Assembly (NCBI GenBank): GCA_051745935.1
Contig: JBNJEM010000127.1
Span: 1-14,272, forward strand
From: JBNJEM01 sp051745935
Lineage (GTDB): Bacteria; Planctomycetota; Planctomycetia; Pirellulales; Pirellulaceae
Reading direction: 5' to 3'
DNA length: 14,272 nt
Shown here: positions 6,454-14,218 of the stretch, in pieces
How positions within the stretch are numbered: position 1 is the stretch's first letter
Layout: the number at the start of each line of letters is the position of its first letter
Notes under the pieces: generated by a model
The model's input: only the letters and a program-made list of their open reading frames with translations
Told to the model about the DNA's origin: nothing
Database searches by the model: none
Position numbers and translations under genes: made by a program

Positions 6454-8745
6454 CTAGCCTTTCTCATGCAGATGGTAGGTCCGGGGGATAATCGTCTTAA
6501 TCACGAACCCCAAATCGGCGCTCTCGGCCCAAAGCCGTCCACCCGCAAGAAACAAGAAGCAATCGGCCTTCCGTAGGCTGTCTATTCGTTTCGAATATCG
6601 GGGCGAATCCTCGTTGGTGTTGATTTGCTTTATGTGCCCTTCGTCGAGGTCAAGCGCCCTGGACCAGATGGTCAGATGAACGTCCGAATTCCAAAGATAC
6701 GCTTTGATCTCGATGTTCACAGGATGCGCATGCGATGAAAGACCCTCCATCACCAGGGACACCACGCTTTCGATCATCCCTTCGAGTACGTGGCGGAAAT
6801 ACAGTCGTGGCCACTTAAGTGAGATCGGCTCGCCGCCGTCGATCCCCTCCCAGTACGAATGCTTTACATTTTCAGTATTCCAGCGTTTCTGGACTATTTT
6901 CCAGCAATCCTTAACAACCTGGGACAACACTAATGTGTCTAAACATCCCGCGTACGATGGACCGATCTTTCCTTCTCCCCTCTCAAACAGACTTTTTCGG
7001 ATCACCGTTGCGCAGCGACCGAGCCGTTTGGCGTCGGACTTCTCGATCAACTCGGGGTGCCTGCTCAGGTCTTCAATCTGAGCCAAGGCCGCAGCCGACT
7101 CATATTGAGCGTCTGCAACATCCGGGGCGTAGCGTGTGCACGTGACTTGACACCTCAGGAGCTGGAGCCGGCTGATACGGTCCACTGCGCCTGACAAATA
7201 GGCAGCGAATGATGCGAGATAATGTTTCTCTGTCTCATCCCATTTCGGCGCCTCCTTGGGCGGTACGGGACGGTCCTTGCGTAGCTGCTCATAATCCAAG
7301 AACAAGGCGCCCAGCATCTTAGATTGTGCCTCGTCGTCGGGTGAACTGCGAAGAAGCAAGGCGACCCACGACCCGTACTCCTTGAAGGCGCTCCTAATTC
7401 GGAAGGATGTCCGGTTGTCGTTCGTGGCGTCGTAGCAAAAAATCGACTCGCCGCCGAGCAGTCTTGCCGTGACTGTCCCCTGGGTGTAAGGGCGTTTGCG
7501 TATCAGGTTATGTGCCTTATCCTCCTTCTTCCCGTCCTCCCCTTCTTGGAGCGTTCCCCAGACTCCTACAACGACGAACATCTCCAGGTCCGCGCGGTAG
7601 AACCACAATGCGCCCAATCGAGCCCCGGTAATGCGGTGCGCCTCCTCTTGCAGGAAGCTCTCGATATCGCGGAAGCTCTCGCAGCGGTCGAGGGCGATCG
7701 CAGCACGATTGAGATCCCACACCTGCAGCGTATGAGCGGTCGACTCCCCGTAGGACCCTAAGCGTCCCTTTTCATGCGAGGTCGGCTCCTGGCCCGTCTT
7801 CTGATGGATATTCAACACGCCTACCACTCGCGTGCCCGCAATGAGCGGCACGGAAAGCACCGACTTAAACCCATTCTGCTCGGCTAATGTCGCATGATAG
7901 TGGAGCTTCCAGTCATCGGAATTCCTCGCCACCCAATACGGCATGCGATCCAAGATTGACCGCGCGGAAATGCAGGTCGGTTGTCCTTGGGAATCCAAAT
8001 AAGGAAGTTCAGACCCATTGAAGGGGTCGCCGTCCTGGATGTCGAGATGCACAAAGGTTTGGGTCGCCTGGTTGAAGAGCCACAGCCCGACATGGTCCCC
8101 CTTTTCATACAACCTTCGGCCGCCGGAAACGATCGCTTTCGGAAGACCATACTGGGTTGGGTGAATGGCCATCGACGCCACTTCCTGTTGAGTTTCAAAC
8201 AAGAGTTGCATCTCGTCTGCCGCTTCGATGAACGTGCTTATGCGTGGAGCAACCATGTCGCGAACAAGTTGAGCCTGCTCTTGTTGGAATGCGTTGTGCG
8301 ATTCGCTGTGCGTGAGATAGCATTTCCCAAAACGCCGGTTCGCGGATTCAAGGCGAAAGTCGAGAGTGCCACTGTCACATTCGAGCGCCGTGAGGAATGC
8401 CCTAGCCTTGGCGTCAATCTCCTTCTGCCATTCAGGCGAGGCGCTATCGCCGTCGGTCGAAGTCAGGTGTCGATTCAACTGGTCGAACGCAGGGAGTTGA
8501 TCACCGGTAAGGTCCTTCGAACAGGGCCAAACGACGAGACGCGGGGAATGATCAGCCGCGCGAGGCTTGTAGAGCAAGACCGCGCCTCGATAGGGCGTTA
8601 ACTTTTGCAGCACACGTAGGTATGCACCGATGCCCTTCTCGACATCCGACAACTCACTTACTTCCTTCTCGACTTCCTCCAAAGAGATGTCCATGGCTTT
8701 TTCGGTCGCCGCACGGGAGAGTAGCGTCGAAAGGTCTTGGAGCAA
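6454..8745 (-). CDS. Tandem-GAF protein with degenerate histidine-kinase core
   Basis: A cytoplasmic 763-residue sensor-like protein, first gene of the cassette. Residues about 175-345 form a GAF domain (hallmark FKSVLSVPLIAGTRVVGVLNIHQ region) and about 350-530 a second, divergent one (GSWVALLLRS, MLGALFLDYE). Residues about 545-620 are helical like a dimerisation/phosphoacceptor region but have no H-box: the position of HEL/HD-type motifs reads IEDLSRHPELIEK. Residues about 625-755 resemble a HATPase domain: YFRHVLEGMIESVVSLV in place of the N-box, without its Asn, and GGRLWAESADLGFVIKTIIP matching the last G-box-to-strand region. Hence probably a pseudokinase. TTG 8745 is the first start in the open frame after a stop at 8791, but no clear ribosome binding site precedes it; ATG 8694 is an alternative, and the gene may have lost its 5' end at the junction with the right-hand debris. 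Confidence 0.8.
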   Translation of the reverse strand: MLQDLSTLLSRAATEKAMDISLEEVEKEVSELSDVEKGIGAYLRVLQKLTPYRGAVLLYKPRAADHSPRLVVWPCSKDLTGDQLPAFDQLNRHLTSTDGDSASPEWQKEIDAKARAFLTALECDSGTLDFRLESANRRFGKCYLTHSESHNAFQQEQAQLVRDMVAPRISTFIEAADEMQLLFETQQEVASMAIHPTQYGLPKAIVSGGRRLYEKGDHVGLWLFNQATQTFVHLDIQDGDPFNGSELPYLDSQGQPTCISARSILDRMPYWVARNSDDWKLHYHATLAEQNGFKSVLSVPLIAGTRVVGVLNIHQKTGQEPTSHEKGRLGSYGESTAHTLQVWDLNRAAIALDRCESFRDIESFLQEEAHRITGARLGALWFYRADLEMFVVVGVWGTLQEGEDGKKEDKAHNLIRKRPYTQGTVTARLLGGESIFCYDATNDNRTSFRIRSAFKEYGSWVALLLRSSPDDEAQSKMLGALFLDYEQLRKDRPVPPKEAPKWDETEKHYLASFAAYLSGAVDRISRLQLLRCQVTCTRYAPDVADAQYESAAALAQIEDLSRHPELIEKSDAKRLGRCATVIRKSLFERGEGKIGPSYAGCLDTLVLSQVVKDCWKIVQKRWNTENVKHSYWEGIDGGEPISLKWPRLYFRHVLEGMIESVVSLVMEGLSSHAHPVNIEIKAYLWNSDVHLTIWSRALDLDEGHIKQINTNEDSPRYSKRIDSLRKADCFLFLAGGRLWAESADLGFVIKTIIPRTYHLHEKG

Positions 8746-8753
8746 CGGAAGCA

Positions 8754-8930
8754 GACAACCTGCTTTCGCTGACTTTGAACTACACGCCCTTCACGAATCG
8801 TGGCGCCTACCGGCCGCAATATTGGCCCCACGTGAGCGCCCGCGGCATCCAGGCCTCCCATGACGAGGTGTGGCGCGAGGATGTCTGGCTGTCGAGCGGC
8901 AAGGGCCGCGCGGAACTCGGCCGCCCCAGC
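8754..8930 (+). pseudogene. G+C-rich coding fragment of an unidentified, probably secreted-enzyme gene
   Basis: Frame 0 reads LNYTPFTNRGAYRPQYWPHV followed by SARGIQASHDEVWREDVW and LSSGKGRAELG. It has strong protein-like character and G/C-ending codons like the remnant at 3181-4055, and lies on the same strand. After about 8930 the frame loses coding character though it stays open. Neither the start nor the end of the gene is present. I do not recognise the family with confidence; a sialidase- or glycosidase-type protein would fit the neighbours. The remaining bases to 9063 hold nothing I can name. Confidence 0.55.
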
Positions 8931-9063
8931 GCGCATCCCTCCGTGCCGATCGGTGGCTGGACACCAGCCATGGACACCCAACGGCCGATCGGCACTCCGG
9001 GATTGCGGTTAAACGCGCCAGAGCCCGCTCGGCCCACGCTACGATCCCTAGCAGGCCCGCGTG

Positions 9064-9090
9064 CCGGGCGGCGGACCGCCCCCAGCCCGG
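9064..9090 (-). terminator. G+C-rich hairpin directly after the sulfatase stop codon
   Basis: GGGCGG (9066-9071), a four-base loop, and CCGCCC (9076-9081) form a perfect 6-bp stem; the outer bases CCGGG/CCCGG can extend it with a bulge. It starts immediately after the sulfatase TAA. There is no T-run, so it may attenuate or protect the 3' end rather than be a classical intrinsic terminator. Confidence 0.3.
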
Positions 9091-10692
9091 TTATTCACCC
9101 TGACCTATCGTGCGGCCCGACGCCTTGCTCTGCTCGAGAAGCGACTTCAACGTCTTCACCTTTTCGGGCTGTTCGAAGTACAGGTTGCTCGTCTCGCCGG
9201 GGTCGTTCCCCAGATGGTAAAGTTGCCCGGGCGCGTTCGGCGCGGAAGCCGGAAGTGCGAAGGACTTCAGTGGCTCCCGATCGTAGTTGTTTCCTCCGGA
9301 GCCGCGATGGTCGAGGTACTTCCACGGCCCTTGTCGAATTCCGAGTGCGAGTCGAATCGTCTCATGAAGCGTGTAGTCTCGTCGATTGTCGTCATTCGCG
9401 GCACTATAGAACGCGTGCAGAAAGCTGATGCTGTCTTCGGCCGCGTTGGGCGGCAGCGAGGCATTCGTGATCGCAGCACACGTGGCCATAATGTCAGTGA
9501 GACAAATGGTGGCGTCCGTGGTGGAGCCCGCCTTCACGCGTTGTGGCCAGCGCGCAATGAAGGGAACACGATGGCCTCCTTCCCAGTTGTCACGCTTCAA
9601 CCCGCGCCAGGGGCGGGCGCCGTCATGTCCGTGGTCGGCACGCATGTGGACCACGCTGGTGACTTCAGGCCCGTTGTCACTGCTGAAGATCACGAGGGTG
9701 TTGTCCACGACCTTCAGTTCCTCTAGCTTCGCGAGCAATTCACCCACGATGTAATCCATCTCGAAAATGAAATCGCCGTGCGGCCCAGCGTCCGTCCGGC
9801 CTTTGAACGCGTCGGCCGGAAAAGAGGGAAGATGAACGGCCTGCATCGCGTGATACAAGAAGAACGGTTTCTCGGGACTCTCTTGCACGTGCCGCTCCAA
9901 CCAGGCTTTGCTCTTCTCCAAGAATTTGAGATCGACGGTTTCCAGATCGAACCCTGGAGCGATCAAGCCGCGACGGTTGTCGAACGCATAGGGATGTTTG
10001 GGCAGGTGCGCACGATCTAACTGATGAGTGGGCGGCACCGGGACACGGTCGTTTTCAATAAAGGCATAGAGCCAGTCAGTGGTGGGACAACAGGCGGTGC
10101 CGAAGAAATAGTCGAAGCCGCGATCCACCGGCCCGTCCGAGATCGGTTTGGAAAAATCGACGCGTTTCACCTTTTCCAAGGCCCTGCCTCCATCACGCCA
10201 GCTCTTGGCCCGGGCCGCTGCTTCTTCGTCAATCTCCGCTTTGTACGCCGGTGTGCCGTCTTCGGTGTAAAAGGTGAGTCCGATGTGCCACTTGCCCACG
10301 CAAGCGGTCGCGTAACCCTGATCGCGCAGCATCCGAGGTAGCGTCAACCGGTCTTCTTCGATCAGGCTCGGTCCACCGATGCCGACAAACACACCGCCGG
10401 AGCCGGTGCGAAAACACATCCGCCCCGTCATCACGCTGTAACGTGAGGGCGTGCATACCGTGGACGGTGAATGGGCATCGGTGAAACGCATCCCCTCGGC
10501 GGCCAGTCGATCAAGATGCGGCGTGGGCACTTTGGACCGGGGGTTATAACACGCAACATCACCATACCCCAAATCGTCTGCCAAGATTAGGAGGACGTTC
10601 GGTGGCGTTTCAGCGTCACGCGTCGCCGCGAAACAGGTGAGCGGGAAGACCAAAACGGTCCAGTACAGAATGCATTGATGGTATCGGTGCAT
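9091..10692 (-). CDS. Secreted type I (formylglycine) sulfatase
   Basis: Hydrolyses sulfate esters, probably on carbohydrate. The start is taken at ATG 10692, not the longer frame from 10752, because it gives a compact signal peptide (MHRYHQ, core ILYWTVLVFPLTCFA, then ATRDAETPPN); no strong ribosome binding site is seen at either. Numbered from this start, the mature protein opens NVLLILADDLGYGD with metal ligands Asp39-Asp40, carries the sulfatase signature CTPSRYSVMTGR (Cys80, the residue converted to formylglycine; Arg84), GKWHIG (Lys134, His136), QAVHLP, and SSDNGPE (Asp339-Asn340). At 533 residues it is of normal S1 family length, with the usual C-terminal subdomain ending in LYHLGNDPGETSNL. 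It is divergent from the GH28-like gene 189 bases away. All catalytic residues seem intact. A maturase must be encoded elsewhere. The exact S1 subfamily and substrate cannot be told from this sequence. Confidence 0.95.
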   Translation of the reverse strand: MHRYHQCILYWTVLVFPLTCFAATRDAETPPNVLLILADDLGYGDVACYNPRSKVPTPHLDRLAAEGMRFTDAHSPSTVCTPSRYSVMTGRMCFRTGSGGVFVGIGGPSLIEEDRLTLPRMLRDQGYATACVGKWHIGLTFYTEDGTPAYKAEIDEEAAARAKSWRDGGRALEKVKRVDFSKPISDGPVDRGFDYFFGTACCPTTDWLYAFIENDRVPVPPTHQLDRAHLPKHPYAFDNRRGLIAPGFDLETVDLKFLEKSKAWLERHVQESPEKPFFLYHAMQAVHLPSFPADAFKGRTDAGPHGDFIFEMDYIVGELLAKLEELKVVDNTLVIFSSDNGPEVTSVVHMRADHGHDGARPWRGLKRDNWEGGHRVPFIARWPQRVKAGSTTDATICLTDIMATCAAITNASLPPNAAEDSISFLHAFYSAANDDNRRDYTLHETIRLALGIRQGPWKYLDHRGSGGNNYDREPLKSFALPASAPNAPGQLYHLGNDPGETSNLYFEQPEKVKTLKSLLEQSKASGRTIGQGE

Positions 10693-10881
10693 TATCACTT
10701 TTACCCAATAAGTATTTGAAAGTGCATCGCCGTGCACACCTCGGCGGGCCAACGACCCGTTTCAGTCTACTCCCGGTCTCAACCGGTGTCTACTGGCATG
10801 GTGTCGTGGGCAGGCCTACAATGAGAGCCCCGTGAAAGCACCTTGCCATATGTTTATTTTTCGAGAAAAGAGTGGTGACCG
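10693..10881. promoter_or_regulatory. Divergent intergenic region between sulfatase and GH28-like genes
   Basis: Promoters for both genes must lie in or near these 189 bases if each is transcribed alone. I see no pair of -35/-10 boxes that I would defend. Two small inverted repeats are present: GTGCA-6-TGCAC at 10722-10737 and CCGGT-CTCA-ACCGG at 10773-10786. A shared regulator for the two enzymes is possible but unproven. Confidence 0.3.
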
Positions 10882-12309
10882 ATGAACACGGCTCCTGTCT
10901 ATCGTGCGGCGGTACGAGTTATTTGCGCAATGCTGGTCGGGACGGTCTTGGCGGCAATGGTGAACGTGGCGCGGGGTGAGGTCAGTGTCTATCCCGCTCC
11001 AGACGCGGAGGTGTTGTCGACCGATTACACAGTGCGGGCGAACGGGAAGAAGGTGGACGTCTACACGGCGCGAACCCTGGATCCACCGTTTGCCGACGGG
11101 CGGTGGGACCACGGCGGGCCTTACAGCTTTGCGAACTTCGATATGTCGGGTCAAGTGACGGTCCGGATCACCTCGCCACGTTCACTTCACGGTACAATCA
11201 TCCGTCCCCTGTCGGATGGCGTCGAGCCCAAAATCGAAGACGAGCACACAATCACAATTCGTTTGGATCAGCCGCGGAAGCTGAGTATCGAGCCTGACGG
11301 CAAACAGGGACCGCTCTTGTTGTTTGCCAATCCGATGGAAGAGAATGTACCCCAGCCGGATGATGAAAGCGTACTTTATTATGGTCCCGGTATTCATAAA
11401 CCGGGTAGGATCGAGATCGGCGCTGGCCAAACGCTGTATCTGGCAGGTGGAGCTGTCGTCAAGGCCGGCGTTGTCGCTCGAGGCGACAACATCCAGATTC
11501 GCGGACGTGGAATTCTCGACGGCTCCGATTGGGAGTGGCGCAAAGGGCCTACGCCAACCGTGATGGGTCTCCGCGGGAACAACATTGAGGTCAGCGGGAT
11601 TACGATCCGCGGTGCGTCGCACTGGACGATCGTGCCACGGCACTGTCGCGACGTGACGGTGCGAAACGTCAAAATCTGCAATAGTCGCGTGCAAAATGAC
11701 GATGGCATCAACCCGTGCAACTCACAAGACGTGCTCATCACGGATTGTTTCATTCGTGGCGATGATGACTGCATCGCGATGAAGGGGCTCAAGTACATGG
11801 AGGGGAAGAACAATAACATCGAGCGGATCACGGTCGAGAATTGCACGCTGTGGTGCGATCGTGCGCGGATTTTCTTGCTTGGCCACGAAAGCCGAGCTGA
11901 ATTCATGCGGCGGGTCACGTTGCGGAACCTCGACATCATTCACTTTACGATGACGCCTTTCCTGTTCGAGCCCGGCGAGGATATGCGCCTTGAACAGGTA
12001 ACGGTTGAGAATGTTCGTATCTGGGGCGAGGGGCAGCGCGAGTGTATTCGTCTGCGGCCCGTGGTGAATCAGTACATGCGCAAGAAAGTGCCAGGTCACA
12101 TTGGCGATATCCGCTTCGAAAACGTCACCCTTACCGGTCGTCCCGGCGATTATCCCGTGCAGTTGATCGGGGCCGACGAGGACCACCGGGTCAAGGATGT
12201 GACGTTCGCCGACGTATCGATTCGCGGTAAATCGCTCGGCAAAAATTCGGAAAACGTGCGGATCGGCGAACACGTGGAGGGCGTGGAGTTCAAAGACGGC
12301 AACCCGTAG
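10882..12309 (+). CDS. Secreted right-handed beta-helix glycosidase, GH28 (polygalacturonase)-like
   Basis: Predicted extracytoplasmic glycosidase acting on galacturonan or a related uronic-acid or galactose polymer. The 475-residue product has a signal peptide (core ICAMLVGTVLAAMVNVA, cleavage near residue 30), a beta-sandwich-like N-terminal part to about 150, and beta-helix coils from about 180 to 470 (repeated short NIEVSGI, DVTVRNVKI, NIERITVEN, RFENVTL strands). GH28-type catalytic positions are recognisable but variant: NDDG at 272-275 for NTD, GDDDC at 293-297 for the Asp pair, GHE at 334-336 for GHG, and a late Arg-rich ECIRLRP at 387-393. Length is in the family's usual range. ATG 10882 has only a weak upstream GAGTGGTG. 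Other beta-helix families (GH49, GH110, some pectate lyases) cannot be excluded without a profile search. Confidence 0.82.
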   Translation: MNTAPVYRAAVRVICAMLVGTVLAAMVNVARGEVSVYPAPDAEVLSTDYTVRANGKKVDVYTARTLDPPFADGRWDHGGPYSFANFDMSGQVTVRITSPRSLHGTIIRPLSDGVEPKIEDEHTITIRLDQPRKLSIEPDGKQGPLLLFANPMEENVPQPDDESVLYYGPGIHKPGRIEIGAGQTLYLAGGAVVKAGVVARGDNIQIRGRGILDGSDWEWRKGPTPTVMGLRGNNIEVSGITIRGASHWTIVPRHCRDVTVRNVKICNSRVQNDDGINPCNSQDVLITDCFIRGDDDCIAMKGLKYMEGKNNNIERITVENCTLWCDRARIFLLGHESRAEFMRRVTLRNLDIIHFTMTPFLFEPGEDMRLEQVTVENVRIWGEGQRECIRLRPVVNQYMRKKVPGHIGDIRFENVTLTGRPGDYPVQLIGADEDHRVKDVTFADVSIRGKSLGKNSENVRIGEHVEGVEFKDGNP

Positions 12310-12338
12310 ATATGCGGTTTCACTGCAGCGGTCAACGC

Positions 12339-12359
12339 TTTGGCGCACAATCCGCCAAA
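12339..12359. terminator. Perfect 7-bp stem-loop between convergent genes
   Basis: TTTGGCG (12339-12345), a seven-base loop, CGCCAAA (12353-12359). It lies 30 bases after the GH28-like stop and between that gene and the convergent ceramidase-like gene, the place for a terminator. Neither side has a proper T-run, so this is tentative. The rest of 12310-12571 shows nothing else I can support. Confidence 0.35.
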
Positions 12360-12571
12360 CCACCGAGAATGGGATCTGGGCCGATGGATAGTAGCCCTTC
12401 ATCATGCACGATTCCGTGCTCGATGTTCGATATTCCCGCCGCTGCATGAAATACGGGTGGAAGAACTTGTTCAATGTTGCTCGTCGAAGAGCGTGTGACG
12501 CTATGGAATGCGACACTCGGGGAGCATTGCATTCTCCGGTTCATGCGACGCTTCAGTTTGCTGTCGCTGCT

Positions 12572-13864
12572 TCATTTCAAATCCGAGAGCAATTGAAGGG
12601 TCTTCTGCACCAGTGCCTTGGCCGCTTCCGGGGCAAAACCGGTCCTGTCCACTTCGTAGCCGCCATCGTCGTACAAGTGTTTCGGGGGAAGGTAGCCGGC
12701 GGCTCCATTGCAGTGCGTGATCAAGAACGTATGCTCATAGGGAGCCCCGTCTTTGATGGCCATACCCACCTCCGTCAGCAGTTCGCAGCCCACGCCGACA
12801 AAGGCGATATCTCCAACCGTCGCGACGGTTACGTTCAGAGGCTTGGTGGGGCTAGGATCTCCATCTTGGCCGTCCTTTTTCCTGGCGGGCAATGCAAGCG
12901 TCGAGAGCTCGGTCTTGATATCTCCTGTCGATGTATCCGTCTTGATGTTCCGGAACACGTGGATGACCTCTTCGCCCAGGAGTATGCCCAGGAGCTCGGG
13001 CTCTGGAATCCAGCCGTTTGAGGTCTCAAACGAGGGGAGAACGCGGTACCACGGATCGATATCTCCAGAGGCTCCCGCGAAGACTGGTGCGCTGACCGGT
13101 GGTCCTAAGACTTTTTCCACGAACTGTGCCGCGATTCCCAGCACGTCGCCGCTGATCTTCAGATTCTTCGGGCCCAAGGACGTGGCATGCGTGGCATAGT
13201 CGAACAATACGGCGGTGGTCTTGCCATCCGGCTTTTCCAGTTTCATGACCAAGACCTCCTTGTCCGTTGGTCCGTATGGATTGCGTCCCAGTTTTATGGA
13301 TCCATTGGGTCGCTTTTCGCGCCGATTGCAGCCTACGGGACTATACCCTCGACCGACCCCCATCTTGATCGGCTTGAGATCTTGAAATGCCTCTTCGATC
13401 GCCTTGAGCAACTTGGCCTGCAGATCTTTTGTGTACTGGACATTGTTCGGGTGTCCGTCGGTGCTCAGGGTCGGTGTCGGCCCACTGTGGGTATGCGTGG
13501 CACTCAGGAAGAGTTCGGACGGATTCAGGTCGAAGCGATCGCAGACGGCGTCGCGCATGGATTCGTAAGTATCGTAAAAGCCGATCAGGTCCGTGGACAC
13601 CAATACCAGACGCTTGGAGCCGCTTTCGAACGCCACGACTTTCAGGAAAAGCGGATCGTGAATTCCGTCCGACAGGGCTGTGCGGCCGGCATAGCCGGAC
13701 ATCTTCACAGGTTTGTGCGGGGTAATATCGGTCTTGGCAACACCAGCTTTCAGAGCGTGTTTATCTTCAGCGGAAAAAGCTGGTGAATGGTCAGGAGAGG
13801 TAACGACAAACAGTACGACACCGGCGAGGAAAACACGGCCGATACATGACCTCAATAGGTTCAT
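12572..13864 (-). CDS. Secreted neutral/alkaline non-lysosomal ceramidase-like hydrolase
   Basis: Belongs by sequence to the neutral/alkaline non-lysosomal ceramidase N-terminal-domain superfamily; planctomycetes carry many such proteins whose true substrates are mostly unknown. The start at ATG 13864 is chosen over the longer frame (13951) because AAGGAAGGG lies upstream and the N-terminus becomes a regular signal peptide (MNLLRSCIGRVFLAGVVLFVV, cleavage near FSA-ED at about 32). Numbered from there: VAKTDITPHKPVKMSGYAGR at about 42-61, the zinc-site-like ATHTHSGP (His124, His126), DYATHATSLGP (His226), AGASGDIDP at about 263-271, and a late GVGCELLTEVG plus NGAAGYLPP at about 386-394. Length 430 residues, shorter than full ceramidases (about 650-700) because the C-terminal domain is absent, as is common in these paralogues. 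It is convergent with the GH28-like gene; no operon partner is seen. Confidence 0.9.
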   Translation of the reverse strand: MNLLRSCIGRVFLAGVVLFVVTSPDHSPAFSAEDKHALKAGVAKTDITPHKPVKMSGYAGRTALSDGIHDPLFLKVVAFESGSKRLVLVSTDLIGFYDTYESMRDAVCDRFDLNPSELFLSATHTHSGPTPTLSTDGHPNNVQYTKDLQAKLLKAIEEAFQDLKPIKMGVGRGYSPVGCNRREKRPNGSIKLGRNPYGPTDKEVLVMKLEKPDGKTTAVLFDYATHATSLGPKNLKISGDVLGIAAQFVEKVLGPPVSAPVFAGASGDIDPWYRVLPSFETSNGWIPEPELLGILLGEEVIHVFRNIKTDTSTGDIKTELSTLALPARKKDGQDGDPSPTKPLNVTVATVGDIAFVGVGCELLTEVGMAIKDGAPYEHTFLITHCNGAAGYLPPKHLYDDGGYEVDRTGFAPEAAKALVQKTLQLLSDLK

Positions 13865-14097
13865 TTGCGGTACCCTTCCTTTCAACCGGGATTCAGACGG
13901 GAAAAGGATTTCGAGATGGTCAGGAACAACATAGCACAACAGGAAATTCAAGACTGACGTAGGTACTCTTGATCTTCACTTTCGTTATGCGACCCCATGC
14001 CACAACCAGCCCCAGAGCCAAGAACGGCTACACAGTTGAGGGAGCGTCGCAAGATTTCCAATATCTCAACATACACACATCGAAGAGGTTCTTGCAA

Positions 14098-14148
14098 CGG
14101 GGACAAGCAGCGGGGACAAGCAGAGACAAGACAAGAGGAGACAAGCAG
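14098..14148. repeat. Short tandem repeat of a GACAAG-containing unit
   Basis: CGGGGACAAGCAG occurs twice in direct tandem (14098-14110 and 14111-14123), with a third copy matching at 11 of 13 positions at 14136-14148. The core GACAAG occurs five times between 14102 and 14145. It could be a slippage-prone microsatellite-like tract, a protein-binding iteron or part of a dispersed repeat family. One window cannot tell. Confidence 0.7.
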
Positions 14149-14186
14149 ACACCCTAAAATGGACCCGTTCAGGCGGGCGGATCCGA

Positions 14187-14218
14187 GGTTGGACCACCTC
14201 CAACCAGTCGACTGGTTG
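14187..14218. repeat. 18-bp perfect palindrome overlapping a 7-bp stem-loop
   Basis: CAACCAGTCGACTGGTTG at 14201-14218 is identical to its own reverse complement. GGTTGGA (14187-14193), a five-base loop and TCCAACC (14199-14205) form a second hairpin that shares bases with the left half of the palindrome, so the two structures exclude each other. This would suit a dimer-binding operator or a recombination site. No adjacent gene is complete enough to choose. Confidence 0.7.

Noticed and set aside
5729..6457. 242-codon plus-strand open frame opposite the receiver part of the kinase gene
   Set aside because: The minus strand has a strong ribosome binding site and recognisable receiver and kinase motifs; the plus frame has neither.
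7981..8601. 206-codon plus-strand open frame opposite the GAF gene
   Set aside because: Shadow of the first GAF domain; no start signal and no recognisable domain.
4152..8738. Seven-base direct repeat AGGTCTT at 4152-4158 and 8732-8738, near both ends of the signalling cassette, as a target-site duplication
   Set aside because: Seven bases can match by chance. The right copy lies inside the GAF reading frame, there are no terminal inverted repeats or transposase, and joining the flanks across it does not restore a shared reading frame.
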